NCBI GenBank assembly: GCA_030621455.1
Contig: JAUXHQ010000034.1
Coordinates: forward strand, 1 to 10,536
Direction: 5' to 3'
DNA: 10,536 nucleotides
DNA from: Deltaproteobacteria bacterium
GTDB lineage: Bacteria; Desulfobacterota; UBA8473
Position 1 is the stretch's first letter. The number at the start of each line of letters is the position of its first letter. Positions 1 to 5,981 of the stretch are shown in pieces. Position numbers and translations under genes: made by a program. A model generated the notes under the pieces. The model saw nothing but the letters and a program-made list of their open reading frames with translations, made no database searches and had not been told where the DNA came from.

Positions 1-16
1 AAAAGGTCGGAAGGGA

Positions 17-38
17 GTAGTCCCTTGGTAGTCCCTTG
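17..38. repeat. Tandem 11-bp direct repeat (2 copies)
   Basis: The unit GTAGTCCCTTG occurs twice with no spacer and no mismatch, at 17-27 and 28-38. The left part also forms a small inverted repeat with the preceding bases (AAGGGA at 11-16, TCCCTT at 21-26). No gene is seen around it. It lies about 55 bp left of the tRNA 3' fragment. Direct repeats at this distance from a tRNA-type attachment site can be arm sites for a tyrosine integrase, but that role is only inferred here. Confidence 0.8.
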
Positions 39-60
39 AATGGAAAAGTCAATTTATAAG

Positions 61-80
61 TTATTGAGATTATTGAGATT
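61..80. repeat. Tandem 9-bp direct repeat (2 copies)
   Basis: The AT-rich unit TTATTGAGA is present at 61-69 and 70-78 and continues with TT. It sits immediately left of the tRNA-like 3' fragment, where an intact tRNA gene would have its anticodon region. The sequence here is therefore not tRNA body. It could be simple slippage, or part of the end of an element integrated at the tRNA. Confidence 0.75.
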
Positions 81-90
81 AAAAAGGTAA

Positions 91-121
91 GTCCGGGGTT
101 CAAATCCCTGCACCGCCACCA
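91..121 (+). pseudogene. 3' end of a tRNA gene without its 5' half (attachment-site-like remnant)
   Basis: A complete T arm is visible: stem CGGGG (94-98), loop TTCAAAT (99-105), stem CCCTG (106-110), with one G-U pair. It is followed by a seven-base acceptor 3' strand CACCGCC (111-117), discriminator A (118) and an encoded CCA (119-121). The 5' acceptor strand this requires (GGCGGTG) and any D or anticodon arm are absent from the 90 bases to the left, which hold short repeats instead. GGCGGTG would suit an elongator Met-type tRNA, but identity cannot be fixed without the anticodon. An isolated tRNA 3' end is typical of the duplicated target left by elements that integrate into tRNA genes. 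In that arrangement the element would lie to the left, outside the window, and the T6SS genes would be in the flank. Confidence 0.7.
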
Positions 122-222
122 TTAATAATAAAGGAACATCCCTCCCCATAAATTCTCCACACCTTAGCGTGGCTTCGTCGCGCTTCATATACATCCCCAT
201 ATCCCTTGTTCAATGATTTATC

Positions 223-233
223 TTGACAGTCAA
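223..233. promoter_or_regulatory. Palindrome over the -35 box, candidate operator
   Basis: TTGACAGTCAA is a perfect inverted repeat (TTGAC, A, GTCAA) that contains the whole -35 hexamer. A dimeric regulator bound here would block RNA polymerase. The repeat is short and half of it is fixed by the consensus -35 sequence, so chance is a real alternative. No regulator gene is in the window. Confidence 0.35.
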
Positions 234-251
234 ACGTGTTCTTACTATAAT
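223..251 (+). promoter_or_regulatory. Consensus sigma-70-type promoter for the T6SS operon
   Basis: TTGACA at 223-228 and TATAAT at 246-251 both match the housekeeping consensus exactly and are separated by 17 bp, the optimal spacing. Transcription would start near 257-259, leaving a leader of about 85 nt before the ATG at 343. No other gene start lies between. The following genes are closely packed, so this is the best candidate for driving the whole run up to tagF. The ORF of the first gene can be extended back to the TTG at 223, but that TTG is part of the -35 box. Confidence 0.8.
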
Positions 252-342
252 TTTATTTAATATACATGCTTCCAGGCGCTTTAGGCGTAACAGATCACAG
301 GTACACGCTGTGTTAGACAGCTTTCCGAATCATAAGGTTGAG

Positions 343-2550
343 ATGCCGTCTATACTCCCTTATCTTGATCCCACCAGAGCTAAGCTCCACCTAGATTTAT
401 CTTCGGTCTCCCATGATATTTCTATGGAAAGGACCAAATTCCCTTTTTTGGTTATGAGTGAAGCAGACCCTTTTTCTCGGGTTATTGAGGCCCGGTTCGT
501 GACAGATGCGGGAACGGAGATCAAGCGAGTATTCGTATTGCTCCAGAGAGATGAGTACCTCATTACAAGGGATGAATTGAGGCCTGTTAACAACCGGGAT
601 ATAGATCAATGGTGGCAGAGAGCTTTTTCGTCTTATGGAGATGAAAGCCGGTCCGGCTCGGTCATCGTTCTTGGTGATCAGATCAGCGAAGAGGGAGGGT
701 TAATACCTTTACAGCCACTCCTTTTCTGCACGAAGAAGCAGGTCTATTTTCACTCTCTGTGTCCTAAGTGCGGATTTCCCCTTGAACAATGCTATGATGA
801 TGAGGTGTTAACCGGTTTGGGGCTTCAACCTCATTCGAGCTCTTTGCGGCGCTATCTCTTTTGTCAATTCTGTTTCTCGTCATCCAGTGAGTCCGATTTT
901 TATGCCTATTCTGCGAAGGGCTCTGATCCGCCCATCCTGAAGGATCGCTGGGATATGATTCGAGGATTTGGGCCGCTGGAGCGAGGCGAAAACCACGTGG
1001 ATGAGTTTCCATGCACAGAATGCCCCGGCCACGGGGAGTGCTATGGGGCTGAAGGCCTGGCTCTTTCAAGGATCATCCCATTTTCTTTCTATCCTTTCCA
1101 CATGTTGATCTTCGGTGCCATGTCAGTTAACGCCGTGGATTTCCTCTCTCTTATCTCAGGGGCCTCCTTTGAAGATATGGAAGGCCGACTCAGGGAAAAG
1201 GGGGAGTGTGGCAGAATAGGCTGTGTGAGAGCTTTAAAAGAGCGTGGTCAGGCTAGGGAGTCTTTTTTCTTTCATACGGATGAAAGGTATTTCCTGGAAG
1301 TCTTGTACCTGAAACTCTCTTTTCTGGGAGAGATCACGCAAACTGTCTTTTCCAGGACGAGTGCACACAAACGTCCAGACCTTGGGTTCTCTCTAGATCG
1401 AATTTGGGTGAAGCTTAGTGATCAAGTGGGGCTTCTGCCTTTTTTCTGGAACTTCGATTTGAAGTTGATAGGGATAGGGGGGAGCGCCGTAAGTACAGAC
1501 TTTCTCCCGGAAATGCCCCCAGCCTACGGACTTGACTTCCTGGGGTTACTATGGTTCTATACGCTTTTGGTGAACAAGAGGCAGGACGTTTCAGACGTAT
1601 ACAAAGCTATCGGACAAGCAATGGAGAAAATGACCTCGGATGCTAGCCTGCCCCCCGGAGGTTTTCTTGACGATGAGTTCAATTTAACCTTTCTTCCCGA
1701 GAATATTTTCTGGAACCCGGAGGAGACGGCGGTTAGCGAAAGCTGGGGGCAACTGTGGAACACAGCCCTTGGCATGGGATGGTCATTATTGAGACTGAGT
1801 GTATCTCAGAATTCTGGATGGTCGAAGGAGGCATTCCGGCAAGAGTTAGAGACACTGAGAGAAGAGATCAATGAAAGGATGTTCCGACAGGGATTTAGCC
1901 CTACTGAGACTATTCCTGCAGCCGAAGATAAGGCTATTCATGCCATTCTCATGAAGATCAGGGAACAATGGCGTGAAGACATGACGACTGCGAAGCCCGA
2001 GATAGAAAAAGCCGCGGTTGTTACTGACGGAGAAGACGGAGAAGGCAAAGATTTGGACGAGACGGTTGTCATGTCAGCAGCGGACGCGGGGGCTTTGAAA
2101 GAGACGGTTGTGAGGTCGGAACCAGATGTTGAGGCCTTGGACGAGACTGTCGTCATATCACGACCGGACTCCGAGGCCATGGACAAAACGATTGTGCCCT
2201 CAACACAGGACAGGTCAACTGTCGTCCCACAGGAAGAGGAAGAGATAGGGGAAACAGTTATCCTTTCCAGTGGAGATGTGGGGAAAGACGCATCAGTACC
2301 CCACGGCATGAAGGAGGATGACCTCTCGGAGACGGTTATCATCTCCTCCTCAGAGAAGTCGAGTCCTCTTACAGGATCTCCGCAACTGTCGCCACGAAAA
2401 GGCTCGGATTTCCACAGGAAGGGTGCTGCCTCCGAAAAGGAACCCGGAGAGTCGGAAGGTTGGGAGAAGTCGAAGGACACGCCTGACACGGATAATTTCT
2501 TGGAAGCCACAGTCATCATAAGCCCGGATAAAGGGGGAAAAAATGGATAG
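343..2550 (+). CDS. Unrecognised Cys-rich protein with a Thr-Val-Val repeat tail, first gene of the T6SS operon
   Basis: I do not recognise the family. With the ATG at 343 the product is 735 residues; AAGG at 334-337 lies 5 bases upstream. The frame stays open back to 223, but that part overlaps the promoter and reads like non-coding DNA. The N-terminal half has a likely zinc-ribbon set, C140-x2-C143 and C174-x2-C177, plus C150. A second Cys group is C224-x2-C227-x5-C233, with C289 and C294 further on. Residues 244-272 and 395-411 are hydrophobic and aromatic, more like a buried core than clear membrane helices. No signal peptide and no kinase HRD or DFG motifs are seen, so it is probably cytoplasmic. 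The tail from about residue 555 is acidic and Ser/Thr-rich, probably disordered, with eight TVV/TVI-like motifs centred on T574, T588, T602, T616, T626, T638, T664 and T723. The gene overlaps the next one by 8 bp. Position in the operon suggests a T6SS-linked regulatory or scaffold role, which is inference. Confidence 0.85.
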   Translation: MPSILPYLDPTRAKLHLDLSSVSHDISMERTKFPFLVMSEADPFSRVIEARFVTDAGTEIKRVFVLLQRDEYLITRDELRPVNNRDIDQWWQRAFSSYGDESRSGSVIVLGDQISEEGGLIPLQPLLFCTKKQVYFHSLCPKCGFPLEQCYDDEVLTGLGLQPHSSSLRRYLFCQFCFSSSSESDFYAYSAKGSDPPILKDRWDMIRGFGPLERGENHVDEFPCTECPGHGECYGAEGLALSRIIPFSFYPFHMLIFGAMSVNAVDFLSLISGASFEDMEGRLREKGECGRIGCVRALKERGQARESFFFHTDERYFLEVLYLKLSFLGEITQTVFSRTSAHKRPDLGFSLDRIWVKLSDQVGLLPFFWNFDLKLIGIGGSAVSTDFLPEMPPAYGLDFLGLLWFYTLLVNKRQDVSDVYKAIGQAMEKMTSDASLPPGGFLDDEFNLTFLPENIFWNPEETAVSESWGQLWNTALGMGWSLLRLSVSQNSGWSKEAFRQELETLREEINERMFRQGFSPTETIPAAEDKAIHAILMKIREQWREDMTTAKPEIEKAAVVTDGEDGEGKDLDETVVMSAADAGALKETVVRSEPDVEALDETVVISRPDSEAMDKTIVPSTQDRSTVVPQEEEEIGETVILSSGDVGKDASVPHGMKEDDLSETVIISSSEKSSPLTGSPQLSPRKGSDFHRKGAASEKEPGESEGWEKSKDTPDTDNFLEATVIISPDKGGKNG
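2056..2223 (+). repeat. Four 42-bp coding repeats (14-residue ETVV units)
   Basis: Within the first gene, units start at 2056, 2098, 2140 and 2182 and keep an exact 42-bp period. The encoded units are DETVVMSAADAGAL, KETVVRSEPDVEAL, DETVVISRPDSEAM and the degenerate DKTIVPSTQDRSTV. The consensus is acidic/Lys, Glu/Lys, Thr, Val/Ile, Val, x, Ser, x, x, Asp, then Ala-Leu/Met at 13-14. Four further Thr-Val-Val/Ile cores follow at irregular spacing (threonines at 626, 638, 664 and 723). Nucleotide identity between units is modest, so the amino-acid pattern seems to be what is kept. Threonines in acidic context with Val/Ile after them resemble sites for Ser/Thr kinases and FHA-domain docking, but phosphorylation is not shown by sequence. 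Confidence 0.85.
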
Positions 2551-3283
2551 GGACATGACATCCGAAGTATCCCCTGAGAAATTAGCCAATGAAATCAGGC
2601 AGATTTACAGGTCGAAGCCCTCAGAGGCCCATGTCCTCATAGAAGCACGTCTTGGAAAGGGAATGGACGGTTTCTTGCCGGTTGAGAGACTTGCAGTGCT
2701 GGAAGAAGTATCCGCCAGGTTCGATGTGGCCGGCCCGGGTACGCTTAGTGATGCGGACCTTGAGGGAGATGTCAATATCAGGGTCTTTTCCTTGTTGCTG
2801 GGGAAAAAGGTTTCTCAGGCGGACCTCTCATCCACAGAGCTTCTAAAAAGGTTGGCGGTCTCCTTAAACACCATCTTCGACACGCTCAATGAACTGGTCC
2901 GTGTTATCAACATGACCCTTATGGGTGGAAGCTCGGAGGACGAGACCATCAGGCAGGTCCTTATCGTTAACATGGAAGGGGAAAGCGGGTCGCAGTCCCT
3001 TAAGGGTTATCTTGATCAGATCAAGAATGCCTTTTTGATCACAGAACGGGCATTCAAAGAGACGGCGCGCAGCAAGATGAGGGATGTTCTTTTTGAACTG
3101 GACCCTGATAGGATAATTGCGAAAGGTGGAGGTATGAAGTTTGGCCCTCTCCGGAAGGCTGAGCAATTTGAAACATACAGGGAAAAATTTCATACATGCA
3201 AGAAATGGTTTGACTCGGGACGCTTCATGGGGGACTTCTTGAGAGAATTTGAAAAGAATTGCCAAAAAGCGACCGTCGAGTAA
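2543..3283 (+). CDS. Protein resembling the C-terminal domain of T6SS FHA proteins (TagH/Fha), no FHA domain
   Basis: The 246-residue product resembles from memory the conserved region that follows the FHA domain in TagH/Fha1/ImpI proteins. There is a leucine-rich helical stretch near residues 98-125. Next comes a segment in which a chain of helices leads to LDPDRI at 186-191, where TagH has a similar Asp-Pro motif. A C-terminal helical part rich in Tyr, Lys and Phe then ends near a REFEKN motif. The N-terminal 90 residues are helical and acidic. They are too short and lack the Gly-Arg...Ser...Asn pattern of an FHA domain. Fha proteins act with the kinase PpkA and phosphatase PppA to control T6SS assembly at the inner membrane. 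This protein may supply only the assembly-contacting half. ATG 2543 has AGGGGG (2532-2537) upstream and overlaps the preceding stop, suggesting translational coupling; the Met codon at 2555 is an alternative start. The gap to tssJ is 12 bp. Confidence 0.6.
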   Translation: MDRDMTSEVSPEKLANEIRQIYRSKPSEAHVLIEARLGKGMDGFLPVERLAVLEEVSARFDVAGPGTLSDADLEGDVNIRVFSLLLGKKVSQADLSSTELLKRLAVSLNTIFDTLNELVRVINMTLMGGSSEDETIRQVLIVNMEGESGSQSLKGYLDQIKNAFLITERAFKETARSKMRDVLFELDPDRIIAKGGGMKFGPLRKAEQFETYREKFHTCKKWFDSGRFMGDFLREFEKNCQKATVE

Positions 3284-3295
3284 AGGGGTTAGAAA

Positions 3296-3835
3296 GTGAA
3301 AAAATATTTTAGAGTGGTGTGTATTTTAATCTTAATCTTTTCTGTTTGTTCATGCGCTTCTTGGCGTGTTGCTTCACCTCCGGAGTGGAAATACGAAAAA
3401 GAGGCTATCAATCTCCGTTTGAGGGCCGATCCTCTATTAAACTTATATGAGGGGAGTCCGCATCCCCTTAGTGTCTGCGTATATCAATTCGGAGACCCCA
3501 ACGCCTTTAACCAGCTAGCCGGATATGATGATGGGCTTTACAAACTTCTGGAATGCGACCGTTTTGACGCTGGTGTTACGAGTTCAAAGAGATTGATTGT
3601 CCATCCCGGAGAAAACTTGACCTATGCTTTCGACCGTGCAGACGGTGCAAAATACGTGGCTATTGTGGCCGGTTACTACATGCTCCAAAAGGAGGGTATG
3701 GTACGGCTCTTTGAAATTCCTGTGGTTGTTGGAAGAGTTGGTTTATTGAGGCTTACCAAAGTCTCAAGACCGGGCGCCCTGAACGTCGATCTCGTTTTAG
3801 GAACGCAGCAAATCCAAAAGATAGAGGAAGAATAG
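3296..3835 (+). CDS. tssJ: T6SS outer-membrane lipoprotein TssJ
   Basis: TssJ anchors the T6SS membrane complex in the outer membrane and binds the periplasmic C-terminus of TssM. The 179-residue product has a lipoprotein signal: KK at 2-3, a hydrophobic stretch at 7-17, and the lipobox VCSC with Cys20 as lipidation site. The Cys at -2 is slightly unusual. Residues 40-71 match the family core: a strand ending in LLNLY, then the Pro-rich turn, then VYQFGDPNAF (62-71), the most recognisable TssJ motif. The rest is predicted beta sandwich, ending in a charged tail. The start is GTG at 3296, preceded by AAAGGGG at 3281-3287. It lies directly before tssK with a 5-bp gap, in the usual J-K-L-M order. 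Confidence 0.93.
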   Translation: MKKYFRVVCILILIFSVCSCASWRVASPPEWKYEKEAINLRLRADPLLNLYEGSPHPLSVCVYQFGDPNAFNQLAGYDDGLYKLLECDRFDAGVTSSKRLIVHPGENLTYAFDRADGAKYVAIVAGYYMLQKEGMVRLFEIPVVVGRVGLLRLTKVSRPGALNVDLVLGTQQIQKIEEE

Positions 3836-3840
3836 CGAAG

Positions 3841-5226
3841 ATGGAGAGACCTGTTTTTTGGCATCAAGGCCTTTTTTTACAGCCTCAGCATTTTCAACTT
3901 GAAGACGCCCATTTTCAGTCACTGCTGACGCCCTTTTACCGGTTCCTCCAGCCTCACTTCTGGGGCACCGGGGGCTTTGAGATCCAGAAGGCCGCTCTGG
4001 AGAATCGCCATCTTGATCTTCTAAAGGGTGAGTTTCTCTTCCCTGACATGACACATGTGGTTTTACCGGGGAATGCTATCGTTGAACCCCGTTCCTTTGA
4101 TGATGCATGGGTGGAGGGGGGGAAACCGTTTATTGTCATGGCAGGGATTAGAAAATGGAGTAATGCCGGGAAAAATGTCACAGTCGTGTCTAAACTGGAA
4201 GACCTTGGGGAAGTAAACACCAGATTTGTTACGGCTGAAGATCCTGAAGAGGTTCAGGATCTGTACCAAGACGGCCCCCCAGCTCAGGTGAAAAGGCTCT
4301 ATTATCTTCTGAAGATATTTTGGGAGGTAGAGAGAGATCAACTTGACAACTACGAACTTCTTCACCTTGCCCAACTGGAAAGGACCGGTGAAAAGATAGC
4401 CCTTTCGGAACGTTTTGTCCCGCCTTGTCTTACCATTTCCAGCTCAGAGCCACTTGTGAAGGCTGTCAGTGAGATCAGGGATCAGATTGCGGCCCGGAGC
4501 CGCCAGCTCGAATCATATAAACGTGAGAGGGGAATTCATACAGCCGAGTTTGGGGCACGAGACATGGTTTATCTATTGGCCCTCAGGTCTCTCAATCGTT
4601 ACGTGCCCCTTCTGTTTCACCTGACGGAATCACGTCAGGTTCATCCATGGATGGTATATGCTATATTAAGGCAGTTGATAGGTGAACTCTCTTCCTTTTC
4701 GGAACGGGTCAATGTGGTGGGAGAATCGGAAGACGGGACCTCTCTTCTTCCCAGCTATAACCATAAGAGCATATGGGAGTGTTTTTCAGCGGCGAGCGCT
4801 TTGGTTACACAGCTTTTGGATGAGATTACAGCCGGACCGGAATATATGATCCAACTTGCTTATGATGGGACTTACTATGTGACAGAGCTGCCCCCCACGA
4901 TGTTTGAGGGGCGTAATCGTTTCTACCTGGTAATTGAAACCGAGGAGGAGCCGCAGTCCGTGCTTCAATCCCTGGAGACCATAGCCAAGTTAGGGTCGAG
5001 GGAATCTTTACCTATCCTTATCGCTCGCGCCCTTTCCGGAGTGAAGGTGGAGCATCTCCCAACACCACCTCAAGAGTTGCCCCGCCGTGCTCACTGCATC
5101 TATCTCCAGATTGACCACCACAGTGACCAATGGACCCATGTGCAAAAGGGTTGCAACCTTGCCCTTTACTGGGATACCGCCCCGGAAGATTTAAAGGTGG
5201 AATTGATGGTTGTGGGGAGATCGTAG
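3841..5226 (+). CDS. tssK: T6SS baseplate protein TssK
   Basis: TssK is a trimeric cytoplasmic adaptor that joins the baseplate (TssF, TssG, TssE, VgrG) to the membrane complex through TssL and TssM. The 461-residue product has the family length. It opens with the signature FWHQGLFLQPQHFQ at 6-19, followed by the N-terminal shell domain. A long helical middle runs from about residue 200, and a C-terminal domain of about 130 residues ends near the stop; in the family that domain contacts TssL. I see no frameshift or deletion. A GAGGAAG Shine-Dalgarno site (3824-3830) lies 10 bases before the ATG, inside the end of tssJ. Only 2 bp separate its stop from the tssL start, so coupled translation is likely. 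Confidence 0.96.
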   Translation: MERPVFWHQGLFLQPQHFQLEDAHFQSLLTPFYRFLQPHFWGTGGFEIQKAALENRHLDLLKGEFLFPDMTHVVLPGNAIVEPRSFDDAWVEGGKPFIVMAGIRKWSNAGKNVTVVSKLEDLGEVNTRFVTAEDPEEVQDLYQDGPPAQVKRLYYLLKIFWEVERDQLDNYELLHLAQLERTGEKIALSERFVPPCLTISSSEPLVKAVSEIRDQIAARSRQLESYKRERGIHTAEFGARDMVYLLALRSLNRYVPLLFHLTESRQVHPWMVYAILRQLIGELSSFSERVNVVGESEDGTSLLPSYNHKSIWECFSAASALVTQLLDEITAGPEYMIQLAYDGTYYVTELPPTMFEGRNRFYLVIETEEEPQSVLQSLETIAKLGSRESLPILIARALSGVKVEHLPTPPQELPRRAHCIYLQIDHHSDQWTHVQKGCNLALYWDTAPEDLKVELMVVGRS

Positions 5227-5228
5227 CC

Positions 5229-5891
5229 ATGCGTTTGACAGATTGTTTTACTGAGTTCATTGCCTATGTGGCTTATTTTATCAATTCGGTAGCCGCAAAA
5301 CAACCACCCTTTGATCAGGTGAAGGCCGATATCCAGCGTATTATCTCCGATGGTGAAGCCTTTGTGAAGAAAAGCGCCTTTTCTCAGGAGGATTATGACC
5401 TGGCACGCTTTGCTGTTTGCGCGTGGGCTGATGAGGCGATTCTGAGTTCTTCGTGGAACGCAAAAGACCAGTGGCAGCGGGAGCAGCTACAACGTATCTA
5501 TTATCAAATATCCGATGCCGGAGAGATATTCTTTGAACGTCTCAATACCCTTGCCCCCCATCAGATAGAGGTGAGGGAGATCTATTACCTCTGTCTCTCC
5601 ATGGGGTTCACGGGTCGGTATTGCCATGAAGGGGACGAATACCTCCTGGAGCAATTGAAGACCTCGAACCTGAAGCTTCTCACCGGTAGCTCCATAGGCG
5701 TTCCTTCACTTGAGAGGGGAGAACTCTTTCCCCAAGCATACCCTACTGAATCGGGCGAGGTGAGCCCCCCCCAAAAGGGGTTGCACTTTCCGACCCTCAC
5801 CATTATCTGTCTTGGTGGTCCCGTTATCCTTTATGTGGCTTTGTTATTGGTCTATTCATTTGTTCTGGATAATATTGGGAAGGTCCTCTGA
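5229..5891 (+). CDS. tssL: T6SS inner-membrane protein TssL (DotU/IcmH family), short form
   Basis: TssL is a tail-anchored inner-membrane protein that pairs with TssM and receives TssK on the cytoplasmic side. The ATG at 5229 gives 220 residues. It has GGGGAGA (5214-5220) 8 bases upstream, and the protein then begins with the family-typical helical start. An upstream ATG at 5130 in the same frame would add 33 residues that overlap tssK and look non-family, so it is not chosen. Family marks are the AVCAWADEAIL helix (62-72) and GFTGRY (126-131). One transmembrane helix lies at about 189-213, followed by a few residues. There is no C-terminal OmpA-like peptidoglycan-binding domain, as in the common short form, so wall anchoring must come from another protein. 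The next gene is 90 bp away, the largest gap before tagF ends. Confidence 0.94.
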   Translation: MRLTDCFTEFIAYVAYFINSVAAKQPPFDQVKADIQRIISDGEAFVKKSAFSQEDYDLARFAVCAWADEAILSSSWNAKDQWQREQLQRIYYQISDAGEIFFERLNTLAPHQIEVREIYYLCLSMGFTGRYCHEGDEYLLEQLKTSNLKLLTGSSIGVPSLERGELFPQAYPTESGEVSPPQKGLHFPTLTIICLGGPVILYVALLLVYSFVLDNIGKVL

Positions 5892-5981
5892 TTCTCCCTT
5901 CTTCTACAAATCGGATCTTGGGCCGGAGGGATGGGGAGGGAAGACAAAAGCTGAGAAACATTACCGGGTTTGGAGTTACAT

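Noticed and set aside
61..121. tmRNA 3' end instead of a tRNA fragment
   Set aside because: The acceptor strand CACCGCC would not give the G3-U70 pair needed for alanine charging of tmRNA, and the sequence to the left lacks any tmRNA-like helix.
2056..2223. CRISPR-like array (regular 42-bp repeats)
   Set aside because: There are no repeat-spacer units; the period is in frame within a coding region and conserved at the protein level.
1938..2561. Long open frame on the - strand (207 codons) opposite the repeat tail
   Set aside because: It mirrors the Thr/Ser/acid-rich repeats of the + strand gene and has no separate promoter or ribosome site; the + strand frame is longer and fits the operon.
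5130..5228. Upstream in-frame start for tssL
   Set aside because: It lies inside tssK, adds residues unlike the TssL family, and the ATG at 5229 has a good ribosome site.
5892..5981. Possible small gene or promoter between tssL and tssM
   Set aside because: The 90 bp hold no clear -35/-10 pair and no frame with a ribosome site, apart from the tssM site itself.
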